A stretch of DNA of 39,631 nt. It comes from an uncultured Megasphaera sp. GTDB taxonomy: Bacteria; Bacillota; Negativicutes; Veillonellales; Megasphaeraceae. Below the pieces are notes generated by a model. That model saw only the letters and a program-made list of their open reading frames with translations. It did not search any database and was not told the origin of the DNA. Below, one piece after another: positions 15,729-23,786 of this stretch. The DNA lies in the NCBI RefSeq assembly GCF_900539295.1, contig NZ_UQBH01000021.1, positions 1 through 39,631 on the forward strand, read 5' to 3'. Every line of letters begins with the position of its first letter. The first letter of the stretch is position 1. The translations under genes were made by a program, and so were the position numbers.

Positions 15729-16157
15729 TCATTCAGACAGGTTATCCATCATCTTCTCAACGACTTTCACAAAGACCTGCAGGTCCTTTTTAGAAATGTC
15801 CCGGACCAGTCTTTCATCCAAAGCCGTTAACTCATCAATCACTTGCTGCCGATACCGCAGGGCCTTTTCCGTTAAGACAATCTTTTTTAAGCGGTTGTCA
15901 TGAGCTGCGGGCTCACGGACGATGAGTCCCTTCTTTTCCATCTGCTTTAAGAGCTCCGTTGCCGTCGACGGCCGGATGCCGAACTCTTCTTCAAGGTCTT
16001 TTTGGAAGACGTCTTCCCTTTGAGCCAGCAAAAAGTGAAGAGCCCGCCCTTGTGAGCCGCTGAATTCGCCGCGGGACGAAAACATCTCCAGTTTGCGGCG
16101 CAGCTTATTGGACAGCTTGCTGACATAACTTCCGATATGCCGGTTATTCGATATCAT
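15729..16157 (-). CDS. MarR-family transcriptional repressor
   Basis: A 142-residue dimeric winged-helix regulator. The recognition region FGIRPSTATELLKQMEKKGLI and the wing PAAHDNRLKKIVLTEKA fit the family closely. It would respond to a small molecule by releasing DNA. ATG 16157 follows AAGGAGG. Its promoter and operator lie at 16170-16216, and the same operator recurs before the MATE gene 79 bases downstream, so autoregulation and pump control are likely. Confidence 0.9.
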   Translation of the reverse strand: MISNNRHIGSYVSKLSNKLRRKLEMFSSRGEFSGSQGRALHFLLAQREDVFQKDLEEEFGIRPSTATELLKQMEKKGLIVREPAAHDNRLKKIVLTEKALRYRQQVIDELTALDERLVRDISKKDLQVFVKVVEKMMDNLSE

Positions 16158-16169
16158 GGCGTCCTCCTT

Positions 16170-16216
16170 TTCTTAGTTTCCTAAGTAATTGTATATCAAA
16201 TAAGGATGTCTGTCAA
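16170..16216 (-). promoter_or_regulatory. marR promoter with operator copy 2
   Basis: On the minus strand TTGACA (16216-16211) and TACAAT (16193-16188) are 17 bases apart. The operator TTCTTAGTTTCCTAAGTA (16170-16187, plus strand) abuts the -10 and covers the expected start point, which is the position for a repressor. Confidence 0.85.
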
Positions 16217-16238
16217 TAAGGCATCGGGCGCATAAAAA

Positions 16239-16270
16239 ATCACCGTCAAGGATTTATCCCTGACGGTGAT
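16239..16270 (-). terminator. Terminator after the carbamoyltransferase gene
   Basis: ATCACCGTCA (16239-16248) pairs perfectly with TGACGGTGAT (16261-16270), with an inner GGA/TCC. On the minus strand a run of six T follows. Confidence 0.9.
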
Positions 16271-16335
16271 GATTCCCCCACTATGGTTCATGTATGCATT
16301 TTTATGGTAAAGGTAACATTATGACCACAAGCGGT

Positions 16336-17277
16336 TTACCAGTCCAGTTTGCCCGTCATGAGGTAGACCAAGAGGCCTTTTTCGGCGTGCCGTCTGTTTT
16401 CGGCTTCGTCGAGGATCGTTTCCAAATGGGTTTCCATGACGTCCTTAGTGATTTCGTAGCCCGGATGGATGGGCATATCATGGAATACCATGGTGTCCGT
16501 CCCTTCCATGAGGTCGGCGTCGATCTGATAGGGCATCATCATGTTGATGATCTCGTCTTTCTTTTCAGCGTAGTCGGGATTTGTGAAAAATTCCATGTCG
16601 ACCCAGGTGTCGGTGTAGACGCAGTCGACGTCGGCGACGACTTTCTTGAGGTCTTCTTTGGAAATATCCGTCGGCAGTTCTTTATAATGGCCCGTAGCTT
16701 TCAATGTGTCGTAAAAATCAGCCGGTACGTTGGTAATCTGGCTGAAGGGCGTCAGGCCGTACATGGTGCCGCCCAATTTAACGACGATTTCGCTGAGCGA
16801 GTTATAGGTATTATTTTTGGCCCCGATATAGAGGACCTTGGCTTCAAAATGACCGGTCTTTTCATAAAGGGTCAGCATGTCAGCCAGGGCCTGACTGGGA
16901 TGGAAGGTATTGTCACAGCCGTTGATGACCGGGACCGTGGCATATTTCATGAAGCCTTCCGTCGTTTCGGCCTTCTTGAACCGGCCCATGATGCAGTCGA
17001 CGTTGCGGCAGACGTACTTGACTTCACTCATGAGATCGCCAATGGTGAAGTTGCTGTCCTTCCAGAGCTGGTTATAGGCCTTGCCGCCCAACTCTTCCAT
17101 GCCGATGGAAAAGGACAAATAGGTCCGGTTCGACGTCTTTTCAAACAAGGTATATAATTTTTTGCCGTCGAGAATATGGCTGTAAGCGTCCTGATTCTTT
17201 TTGATCTTGTCGGCTAATAATAAGATACCCTTCAATTCTTCTGCTGTATAATCGACGAAGCTGTTAGCGTGTTTCAT
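16336..17277 (-). CDS. Ornithine/aspartate carbamoyltransferase family protein, substrate uncertain
   Basis: A 313-residue cytosolic enzyme of the carbamoyltransferase superfamily, which transfers a carbamoyl group from carbamoyl phosphate to an amine. The carbamoyl-phosphate loop is present but altered: Ser49-Asn-Arg51-Thr52-Tyr53 where OTC has S-T-R-T-R. The conserved Gly-Arg (99-100), His126-Pro-x-Gln129 and the C-terminal EAENRRHAEKGL are intact. The amino-acid side is changed: DTWVDME (223-229) replaces the OTC pattern D-x-W-x-S-M-G, and His266-Asp-Met-Pro replaces H-C-L-P. Substrate is therefore probably not plain ornithine. ATG 17277 is chosen for its AGAGG site; an ATG six codons upstream is possible. 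It is a single-gene transcript. Confidence 0.8.
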   Translation of the reverse strand: MKHANSFVDYTAEELKGILLLADKIKKNQDAYSHILDGKKLYTLFEKTSNRTYLSFSIGMEELGGKAYNQLWKDSNFTIGDLMSEVKYVCRNVDCIMGRFKKAETTEGFMKYATVPVINGCDNTFHPSQALADMLTLYEKTGHFEAKVLYIGAKNNTYNSLSEIVVKLGGTMYGLTPFSQITNVPADFYDTLKATGHYKELPTDISKEDLKKVVADVDCVYTDTWVDMEFFTNPDYAEKKDEIINMMMPYQIDADLMEGTDTMVFHDMPIHPGYEITKDVMETHLETILDEAENRRHAEKGLLVYLMTGKLDW

Positions 17278-17325
17278 GTATATCCATCCTCTCATCCTGT
17301 AAGACTATAACTTGTTGATGGCTAT

Positions 17326-17354
17326 ATCATAGCACAAGGGATTTTCTTTATCAA
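17326..17354 (-). promoter_or_regulatory. Promoter of the carbamoyltransferase gene
   Basis: On the minus strand TTGATA (17354-17349) and TATGAT (17331-17326) are 17 bases apart. Just upstream GTATaaATAC-like palindromic AT-rich sequence occurs with a repeated GTATAAAT, loosely similar to an arginine-repressor box. That resemblance is weak. Confidence 0.7.
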
Positions 17355-17433
17355 GTATTTATACGTAATTTTCTTTAATTTATACATATAAATCAATTTC
17401 ATACAGCGCAATATACTTTCGGAGACGCAAAAA

Positions 17434-17458
17434 ACCGGTAATCACGATGATTACCGGT
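17434..17458 (-). terminator. Terminator after the cold-shock gene
   Basis: ACCGGTAATCA (17434-17444) pairs perfectly with TGATTACCGGT (17448-17458) around CGA. On the minus strand a run of six T follows. Confidence 0.92.
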
Positions 17459-17485
17459 CCAAAAGGTCTCTGTGTTACTTTCCGA

Positions 17486-17683
17486 TTAAGCTTTAACTAC
17501 GTTAGCTGCCTGCGGTCCGCGCGCACCTTCAACAATATCGAATTCAACATCCTGACCTTCGGCCAAGGATTTGAAACCATCTTCCTGGATGGCAGAGAAA
17601 TGAACGAAAACGTCGCCGCCGTCTTCTCTTTCGATGAAGCCATAACCTTTTTCTGCGCTAAACCATTTTACTTTACCGTGCAT
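17486..17683 (-). CDS. cspA: Cold-shock protein (CspA family)
   Basis: A 65-residue single cold-shock domain that binds single-stranded RNA and DNA and melts RNA structure. RNP1 KGYGFIE and RNP2 VFVHFSAI are intact, and it starts MHGKVKWFSAEKG as most bacterial members do. ATG 17683 follows AGGAGG. The promoter at 17754-17782 leaves an untranslated leader of about 60-70 bases, which is often where members of this family are regulated. It is monocistronic, with its own terminator. Confidence 0.95.
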   Translation of the reverse strand: MHGKVKWFSAEKGYGFIEREDGGDVFVHFSAIQEDGFKSLAEGQDVEFDIVEGARGPQAANVVKA

Positions 17684-17753
17684 GATAAATCCTCCTAAAA
17701 ATCAAAACAATTACAGCTATCCATAGCAAGTGCTACCTTATAGCTCTTTTGTT

Positions 17754-17782
17754 AGTGTAACATAACAGATTGCTAATGTCAA
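17754..17782 (-). promoter_or_regulatory. Promoter of the cold-shock gene
   Basis: On the minus strand TTGACA (17782-17777) and TACACT (17759-17754) are separated by exactly 17 bases. Confidence 0.85.
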
Positions 17783-17816
17783 TCGAATTTATATAAGTAA
17801 ATTCCCGGCTATTTCC

Positions 17817-18308
17817 TTATTTTCTTACATAATGAACGAAGGCAAATTTATATTTATTACTGTCACTCTTCTCGTGAACTTCCCGTTCTATTTCCGTCCA
17901 GTCGTCACTCTTCCACTCGGGGAAGAAGGTGTCGGCGTCGGGAAAGACTTCATCGATTTCGGTCAAGTAAAGGCTGTCCGCCAAGGGCAAAAAGGCTCGG
18001 TACATGGCAGCACCGCCGATGATGAAGTAGTCTTCCCCATCTGCCATGGCAAGCTTCATGGCTTCCGGGCTATGAAAAACGGTCACAGCCGAAGAATCGG
18101 CCTGATAGTCTTCCTGGCGGGTCAGGACCCAGTGAGGTCGTCCCGGTAGGATACCGGGCAGGCTTTCAAAGGTCTTGCGGCCCATGAGGATGGTATGATC
18201 CATGGTGAGGGCCTTAAACCGCTTGAGGTCGGCTGAGATATGGCATAAGAGGTCGTTGTCCCGGCCGATGCCGAGTTTCCCGTCGACGGCGGCAATAAGA
18301 TGGATCAT
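17817..18308 (-). CDS. folA: Dihydrofolate reductase
   Basis: Reduces dihydrofolate to tetrahydrofolate with NADPH, regenerating the cofactor used by thymidylate synthase encoded just upstream. The 163 residues fit the family. Asp27 (HISADLKRFK) is the active-site acid, GRKTFESLP is the NADPH-binding motif, and IIGGAAMYRAFLP is the late glycine motif. The ATG at 18308 shares one base with the thyA stop codon, giving translational coupling. A longer frame upstream through 18713 lies in thyA out of frame and is not real. Confidence 0.96.
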   Translation of the reverse strand: MIHLIAAVDGKLGIGRDNDLLCHISADLKRFKALTMDHTILMGRKTFESLPGILPGRPHWVLTRQEDYQADSSAVTVFHSPEAMKLAMADGEDYFIIGGAAMYRAFLPLADSLYLTEIDEVFPDADTFFPEWKSDDWTEIEREVHEKSDSNKYKFAFVHYVRK

Positions 18309-19099
18309 CAGACGGCCACCTCCATAGACAGTTTGCCCAAATGCTGATAATCGTCGAGGCGGATGTCGTCCGGCGTAAAGGCGTAGAAATCGTGAATGTC
18401 GCTGTTCAGTATTAATTTCGGTGCTGCCAGGGCCTGGTCCCGCCGTGCCAGCTGAGTCTTCATGGCCTCGACGTGATTTTCGTAGATGTGGGCGTTGTTG
18501 ATAACGTGCGTAAAGAGACCCGGACGGAGGCCTGCGGACTGGGCGATGAGATGGATGAGGACGGCGTACTGGGTCATGTTGAAGGGTACGCCTAAACCCA
18601 TGTCGCCGCTTCGCTGGATGAGCATGCAGTTCAGCCGGCCGTCGGTGACGTCCCATAAGGTCTGATAGGCACAGGGCTGGAGGGCCATGTCGTCCAAATC
18701 CTCGATATTCCACAAGGATACGATCATGCGGCGGCTCTGGGGATCATTTTTCAGGGTATCTAAGAGCTTATCGACCTGCTTGTATTTCCGGATCTGATAG
18801 CCGTAAGCCTTGCCAATGGTCCCGTCAGGCCGCATCCATTCGTCCCAGACGTGGCAGTTCATCTTCTGCAGTTCCCGTACATCGTTGCTCTGGAGCTGCC
18901 AAATCCAGAGAATTTCTTTGACGGCTGTCTTAAAGGCGACGAACTTCGTCGTCAAGATGGGAAATTCATGTTCCAAATCGAACTGCATCATCTGATGGGG
19001 CAGCTTGTACGTCCGCACGCCTGTGCGGTTGTTGTCAAAATAGCCGTGTTCGAGGATGTTTTCGACGATATTCAGGTATTGTGTATCAGCCATGCTCAT
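18308..19099 (-). CDS. thyA: Thymidylate synthase
   Basis: Converts dUMP to dTMP using methylene-tetrahydrofolate. At 263 residues it is full length. The nucleophile Cys143 is in LQPCAYQTLW; many homologues have His after Cys, here it is Ala, a variant I believe also occurs in other Firmicutes. The dUMP-binding QRSGDMGLGVPFNMTQY and the HVINNAHIYENHVE segment are conserved. ATG 19099 follows GAGGTGAT, 17 bases after the recQ stop codon, so recQ-thyA-folA form one transcription unit. Pairing with folA is common and functional. Confidence 0.96.
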   Translation of the reverse strand: MSMADTQYLNIVENILEHGYFDNNRTGVRTYKLPHQMMQFDLEHEFPILTTKFVAFKTAVKEILWIWQLQSNDVRELQKMNCHVWDEWMRPDGTIGKAYGYQIRKYKQVDKLLDTLKNDPQSRRMIVSLWNIEDLDDMALQPCAYQTLWDVTDGRLNCMLIQRSGDMGLGVPFNMTQYAVLIHLIAQSAGLRPGLFTHVINNAHIYENHVEAMKTQLARRDQALAAPKLILNSDIHDFYAFTPDDIRLDDYQHLGKLSMEVAV

Positions 19100-19116
19100 G
19101 TAGTATCACCTCAAAA

Positions 19117-20940
19117 TTACTGATTATTCATATAAGACTGAATGGCACTGATGAAACTGCGGCCATATTTATGCAGCTTAAAGCTGCCGACGCCCTTGAT
19201 GTCACCCATGGCGTCGAGGCTGTTCGGCTTTAAGGCCGCCATGTCCCACAAGGTCGCATCGGAAAAGATGACGAAGGGCGGAATGTTCTCATCCCTGGCC
19301 AAATCGCGGCGAACGGCCCGCAGGGCATCGAACAAGGGACGCAGAGCCTCTTCGTCGACGGCATTGGCCCGGCGCTTCTGGCGCCGCGGCGGAATGGCAG
19401 CCGGCACGTCTTCGACGACTCGTTTCTGCTGCATAATGCGTTTGTGGCCGCCGAGAGCTTCTCGGCCGTCGGCCGTCAGGGAAACGACGGGATACTTTCC
19501 GTCAGACTGCTCGAGGTAGCCGTCGTCGATGCACTGGCGCACGATATCGCGGACTTCGGACAAAGAGAAATTACCGAGCATGCCGAAGGCCGAATTGCAC
19601 TCAAAGCCGTAGCGGCGAACCTTAGCGTTCTGGCTCCCCTTGAGGATATCGGTCACCATGGTCATGCCGAAGCGCCCTTTTAGTTCATCGACACAGAGGC
19701 AGATGCTGCGCACCTGCTCGGTCATGTCCTCTTCCACCGTTTCCTGGTCGCAGTTGCCGCATTTATCGCAGTGGTCCCACGACGGATGCTCGCCAAAATA
19801 AGACAGGATATAATGGCGCAGGCAGTGATTGCCCTCACAGTAGCGGACCATGGCATTTAGCAGGCGAAATTCCGTGTCCTGCTGCTTTGCATCGCGGACT
19901 GATTGTTCGATGAGGAATTTCTGGATCATGATGTCCTGGCGGTTAAAGAGGAGGATACAGTCTCCCGGCCCTCCGTCCCGCCCGGCCCGACCGGCTTCCT
20001 GGTAATAGCTTTCGATATTCTTCGGCATCTGGTAATGGATGACGTAGCGGACGTTGCTCTTGTCGATGCCCATGCCGAAAGCGTTAGTAGCTACGATGAC
20101 CTGGAGCTTATCGTAGGTAAAGGCTTCCTGCATGGAACGGCGCATCTCGTCGCTGAGACCGGCATGATAGCGGCCGGCCTTGATGCCCCGCCGGTTCAGT
20201 TCATCGCAGATGCGGTCGACTTCCTTGCGCGTCGCCGCATAGATGATGCCGCTGTCCTCTTTATGCTTGGCGATGTAGGACAAGGTGAACTCCATCTTGG
20301 CCTTGGCATGGACGACGCGGAAATAGAGGTTCGGCCGGTCGAAGCCGCCGATAAAGATCCGTTCCTTTTGCAGGCCTAAGAGGGACATCATATCGTGCTT
20401 GACCTTTTCCGTCGCCGTCGCCGTAAAGGCTCCGACGACAGGCCGCTTAGGCAGAGCTGCAATCCAGTCGCGGACGGCGCAGTAACTGGGCCTAAAATCA
20501 TGGCCCCACTGAGAGACGCAGTGGGCCTCGTCGATGATGAACATGGAAATGGGCAGGGTCTGCATAAAGGCCGTAAAGAACTGATTCTCCAGTCTTTCCG
20601 GAGAGATATAGACCAGTTTGATGCGGCCGGCACGGATGGCGGCAAAACGGGCCTTCACTTCTTCAAAGGTACACTGGCTGTTGATATATGTCGCCGGTAT
20701 TTCCTGATTGACCAGACTGTCCACCTGGTCTTTCATCAGGGAAATGAGCGGTGAAATGACTAAGGTCACGCCGGGCATCATCAGGGCCGGAAGCTGGAAG
20801 CAGATCGACTTCCCTGCCCCTGTGGGCATGATTGCCAGACAGTCGCGGCCGTCAAGCAGGGTCTGAATGACTTCGTGCTGGCCCGGTCGGAATGACGAAT
20901 AGCCAAAATACTGTTTTAACAATGATTCAATTTGAAGCAT
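19117..20940 (-). CDS. recQ: ATP-dependent DNA helicase RecQ
   Basis: A 3'-5' helicase for recombination and replication-fork repair. Its 607 residues contain the full set: Walker A PTGAGKS (39-45), DEAH (137-140), helicase C-terminal domain with QEAGRAGRDG, a zinc-binding RQC region (cysteines around GNHC, HCDKCGNC, ~370-400), winged helix and C-terminal HRDC domain (~530-605). The start is ATG 20940; an ATG four codons earlier directly abuts AAGGAAGG and is too close. A promoter lies at 21007-21036 within the end of the aminotransferase gene. Confidence 0.95.
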   Translation of the reverse strand: MLQIESLLKQYFGYSSFRPGQHEVIQTLLDGRDCLAIMPTGAGKSICFQLPALMMPGVTLVISPLISLMKDQVDSLVNQEIPATYINSQCTFEEVKARFAAIRAGRIKLVYISPERLENQFFTAFMQTLPISMFIIDEAHCVSQWGHDFRPSYCAVRDWIAALPKRPVVGAFTATATEKVKHDMMSLLGLQKERIFIGGFDRPNLYFRVVHAKAKMEFTLSYIAKHKEDSGIIYAATRKEVDRICDELNRRGIKAGRYHAGLSDEMRRSMQEAFTYDKLQVIVATNAFGMGIDKSNVRYVIHYQMPKNIESYYQEAGRAGRDGGPGDCILLFNRQDIMIQKFLIEQSVRDAKQQDTEFRLLNAMVRYCEGNHCLRHYILSYFGEHPSWDHCDKCGNCDQETVEEDMTEQVRSICLCVDELKGRFGMTMVTDILKGSQNAKVRRYGFECNSAFGMLGNFSLSEVRDIVRQCIDDGYLEQSDGKYPVVSLTADGREALGGHKRIMQQKRVVEDVPAAIPPRRQKRRANAVDEEALRPLFDALRAVRRDLARDENIPPFVIFSDATLWDMAALKPNSLDAMGDIKGVGSFKLHKYGRSFISAIQSYMNNQ

Positions 20941-20973
20941 GAAACAAGGCATCCTTCCTTGAGTGAACGTACA

Positions 20974-21004
20974 AAGGGAGCTGCCGCAAAGCGACAGCTC
21001 CCTT
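20974..21004 (-). terminator. Terminator after aminotransferase 1
   Basis: AAGGGAGCTG (20974-20983) pairs perfectly with CAGCTCCCTT (20995-21004). The minus-strand T tract is short (TTTGT), so termination may be partial and some transcripts may read into recQ. Confidence 0.7.
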
Positions 21005-21006
21005 AT

Positions 21007-21036
21007 ATCATATCATTTTTAGGCTTATTTTGCCAA
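21007..21036 (-). promoter_or_regulatory. Candidate recQ promoter
   Basis: On the minus strand TTGGCA (21036-21031) and TATGAT (21012-21007) are 18 bases apart. It overlaps the final codons of aminotransferase 1 and would begin transcription at the edge of the hairpin 20974-21004. Confidence 0.5.
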
Positions 21037-22212
21037 TTCTTCTTTCAGTACTTCAGCTAAGCGTTTGATACCTTCTACGATGCGTTCTTCCGGCATGTTG
21101 GAGTAGTTGAGGCGGAAGTGGTTCGCATTGCCGCCATGCGGGTAGAACGGACCGCCCGGCACGTAGGCAACGTTTTTCGCTAGGACTTTAGGCATGAGTT
21201 CTTTCGCATCCATGCCTTCGGGCAACGTTACCCACGTGAACAGGCCGCCTTCGGGGTATGTAAAGGTGATGCCTTCAGGGAAGTATTCTTTCATCGAATC
21301 GCACATGAGGTTGCGGCGTTTTTTGTACAATTCTTTAATCTTTGCTACGTGAGCGTCGAGATCGTACATATCGATGAAGAAGGACGTCTGGCGCTGACCG
21401 AAGGACGAGGACTGGAGGTCGACGGCCTGTTTCAGCTTAACGACTTTATCAATGATGACCGGATCAGCAACCATCCAGGCAATACGCAGGCCCGGCATGA
21501 GGATCTTCGAGAAGGAGCCGAGGAAGATGATGTTGCCTTTGGTATCCATGGATTTGAGGGACGGAACTTTGTCGCCGTCGAAACGGAGTTCGCCGTACGG
21601 ATCGTCTTCGAGAACTGGGAAATCATAGCGGTTGATGATGTCCATGAAAGCTTTGCGGCGTTCCATCGGCCAGGTAATACCCGTCGGGTTCTGGAATTCA
21701 GGAATGACATACATCATGCGGACGCGATCGCCGTATTTTGCCAAGATTTTTTCCAATTCTTCCGGAATGATACCTTTATCGTCCGTCGGAACTTCGACAA
21801 ATTCAGGGCCACAGAGTTTAAAAGCGTTGATAGCGCCGAGGTAGGTCGGGCTTTCTACGAGAACGACGTCACCGGGGTTGAGGAAAATCTGAGCCAAGAG
21901 GGACAGACCCTGCTGGGAGCCGGACGTGATGACGATGTTTTCAGGGGTGCAGTCAACCATGAAGGATTTTTTCATGCGGCCTGCGATCTGTTCGCGAAGG
22001 GGCGTATAACCTTCGGTCGTGCCGTACTGCAGGGCTGCCTGGCCTTCTTTGGTCAATACAGCTTCGTCAACTTTTTTGAGATCTTCTGTCGGGAACAGTT
22101 CCGGAGCCGGCAGGCCGCCAGCAAAGGAAATGATTTCCGGCATGGTCGTCAGTTTCAAGAGTTCACGGATTTCAGAGGCTTTCAAATTCATAGCTAAGTT
22201 GGAAAATTGCAT
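21025..22212 (-). CDS. PLP-dependent aminotransferase (class I/II, LysN/MocR-domain type), paralogue 1
   Basis: A 395-residue fold-type I aminotransferase of the group that includes 2-aminoadipate and aromatic/branched-chain aminotransferases. The PLP lysine is residue 236 in SFSKILMPGLR; ISFAGGLPAPELFP, YGTTEGYTPLR, GSQQG, PEFQNPTG and FRLNYSN are the family motifs. It is close in sequence to the gene at 22483. The amino donor and acceptor cannot be assigned. ATG 22212 follows AAGGAG at spacing 9; a GTG two codons upstream is less well placed. The promoter lies at 22262-22290, flanked by repeats. Confidence 0.88.
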   Translation of the reverse strand: MQFSNLAMNLKASEIRELLKLTTMPEIISFAGGLPAPELFPTEDLKKVDEAVLTKEGQAALQYGTTEGYTPLREQIAGRMKKSFMVDCTPENIVITSGSQQGLSLLAQIFLNPGDVVLVESPTYLGAINAFKLCGPEFVEVPTDDKGIIPEELEKILAKYGDRVRMMYVIPEFQNPTGITWPMERRKAFMDIINRYDFPVLEDDPYGELRFDGDKVPSLKSMDTKGNIIFLGSFSKILMPGLRIAWMVADPVIIDKVVKLKQAVDLQSSSFGQRQTSFFIDMYDLDAHVAKIKELYKKRRNLMCDSMKEYFPEGITFTYPEGGLFTWVTLPEGMDAKELMPKVLAKNVAYVPGGPFYPHGGNANHFRLNYSNMPEERIVEGIKRLAEVLKEELAK

Positions 22213-22253
22213 ATTCACTCACTCCTTCATTATAGGTGCATAGCGTATTATCT

Positions 22254-22329
22254 ATGTATCTATAGTATCATTTAAATTACATTTATGCAATTAAACGTTT
22301 ATGTCATAGATACATTCTCATTTATGCAA
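22254..22329 (-). promoter_or_regulatory. Aminotransferase 1 promoter flanked by inverted and direct repeats
   Basis: On the minus strand TTGCAT (22290-22285) and TACTAT (22267-22262) are 17 bases apart. A perfect 10-bp inverted repeat brackets it: ATGTATCTAT (22254-22263) and ATAGATACAT (22306-22315). A perfect direct repeat CATTTATGCAA occurs at 22280-22290 and 22319-22329, 39 bases apart, the first over the -35. These are plausible regulator sites. Confidence 0.65.
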
Positions 22330-22439
22330 ACCTATAAAATCATGGCTTATCTGTGAATTAACCGACAATACAAAGGGTTCGGTCAAGAAAATATTAAGTA
22401 ATTCATGTAAAAAATTTTTAAAAAAAATAAAAAAAGAAA

Positions 22440-22463
22440 AGACGTCCTCGGGAGAGAACGTCT
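22440..22463 (-). terminator. Terminator after aminotransferase 2
   Basis: AGACGT (22440-22445) pairs with ACGTCT (22458-22463), extended by an inner three-base stem. On the minus strand a long T-rich tract follows (plus-strand A-rich 22405-22440). Confidence 0.85.
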
Positions 22464-22482
22464 CATTTCCTGCAAAGTTTAA

Positions 22483-23673
22483 TTATTCGCCCATTTTTTC
22501 CTTCAAAACTTCAGCTAAGCGTTTGATGCCTTCGACGATGCGGTCTTCCGGCATATTGGAATAGTTCAGACGGAAATGGTTGCCGTTGCCGCCGTTAGGA
22601 TAGAAGGCTCCGCCCGGTACGTAAGCGACTTTCTTTTCGATGACTTCCGGCATGATCGCCTTGGCATCGATGTTTTCCGGAAGGGTTACCCAGGTGAACA
22701 GGCCGCCTTCGGGATAGGTAAAGGAAAGGCCCTTGGGGAAGTATTTTTTCATCGAATCGTACATCAAGGTACGGCGCTTGCCGTAGAGTTCGCGAATCTT
22801 GGCGACGTGGGCGTCGAGGTCATACATGTCGATGTAGTACGAAGCCTGGCGCTGGGCAAAGGACGAGGACTGAAGGTCGACGGTCTGCTTGAGCATGACG
22901 GCTTTTTCGAGGATGTCGTGATGAGCTACCATCCAGCCGATACGAAGGCCGGGCATGAAGATCTTCGAGAAGGATCCGAGGAAGATGACGTTGCCCTTGG
23001 TATCCATCGATTTCAAGGTCGGCATGGTCTGGCCTTCATAGCGGAGTTCGCCGTAGGGATCGTCTTCAATGACCGGGATGTCATGTTTATTCATGATATC
23101 CATGACGGCTTTGCGCCGTTCCAGGGGCCAGGTAATGCCCGTCGGGTTCTGGAATTCCGGGATGACATACATCAGGCGGACGCGATCGCCGTACTGTTCA
23201 ATGGCCTTTTCCAAGGCTTCCGGTACCATGCCCTTATCGTCCGTTTCGACTTCGACGAACTTCGGGAAATTGACGGCAAAGGCTGTCGTAGCACCCATGT
23301 AGGTCGGGCTTTCGACGAGGACGACGTCGCCTTCATTCAAAAAGAGCTGGCCTAAGAGGGACAAACCCTGCTGAGACCCGGCCGTAATGATAATGTCTTC
23401 ATAGGTGCAGTCCGTGTGGAAGGACGATTTCATACGTGCGGCAATCTGTTTGCGCAGCGGAATGTACCCTTCTGTCGTGCTGTACTGCACGGCCTGACGG
23501 CCTTCTTTCTTCAAAATTTCCACGTCAACCTTCATCATTTCGTCAATCGGGAACAGTTCCGGTGCCGGGAGACCGCCGGCAAAGGAAATAATTTCCGGAT
23601 TTTCTGTGACTTTCAGGATTTCACGGATGTCGGATGCGTGCAAACTTTTTGCTTCTTCAGAAAACATTACCAT
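22483..23673 (-). CDS. PLP-dependent aminotransferase (class I/II), paralogue 2
   Basis: A 396-residue tandem relative of the gene at 21025, by eye about three quarters identical. The PLP lysine is residue 237 (SFSKIFMPGLR), and the same motifs are present (GSQQGLSLLGQ, PEFQNPTG, FRLNYSN). The two genes have separate promoters and terminators, so this is a duplication with distinct control rather than one operon. ATG 23673 follows AGGAGTG. Differences concentrate near the N-terminus (MVMFSEEAKSLHAS) and in ~130-160, which could shift substrate preference. Confidence 0.88.
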   Translation of the reverse strand: MVMFSEEAKSLHASDIREILKVTENPEIISFAGGLPAPELFPIDEMMKVDVEILKKEGRQAVQYSTTEGYIPLRKQIAARMKSSFHTDCTYEDIIITAGSQQGLSLLGQLFLNEGDVVLVESPTYMGATTAFAVNFPKFVEVETDDKGMVPEALEKAIEQYGDRVRLMYVIPEFQNPTGITWPLERRKAVMDIMNKHDIPVIEDDPYGELRYEGQTMPTLKSMDTKGNVIFLGSFSKIFMPGLRIGWMVAHHDILEKAVMLKQTVDLQSSSFAQRQASYYIDMYDLDAHVAKIRELYGKRRTLMYDSMKKYFPKGLSFTYPEGGLFTWVTLPENIDAKAIMPEVIEKKVAYVPGGAFYPNGGNGNHFRLNYSNMPEDRIVEGIKRLAEVLKEKMGE

Positions 23674-23707
23674 AAAACTTCACTCCTATCTATTGACTTG
23701 CTTTGGA

Positions 23708-23759
23708 TACGACGTATAACCATCCGTCGTAATGGTATTTATTATACCACTCCGGAGTG
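23708..23759 (-). promoter_or_regulatory. Aminotransferase 2 promoter with palindromic operator
   Basis: On the minus strand a TATAAT -10 lies at 23746-23741 with an extended TGG before it. The perfect 12-bp palindrome CACTCCGGAGTG (23748-23759) occupies the -10/-35 spacer, where a bound regulator would block or remodel RNA polymerase. Downstream TACGACG (23708-23714) and CGTCGTA (23725-23731) form a second inverted repeat in the leader. Confidence 0.65.
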
Positions 23760-23786
23760 TTTTATTCTACATTTTTTATGAAAAAA

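Noticed and set aside
17380..17420. An arginine-repressor box upstream of the carbamoyltransferase
   Set aside because: The GTATAAAT repeats are only loosely similar to the consensus in an AT-rich stretch; not enough to call.
18309..18713. An N-terminal extension of folA
   Set aside because: It runs through thyA out of frame; the canonical dihydrofolate reductase start is at 18308.
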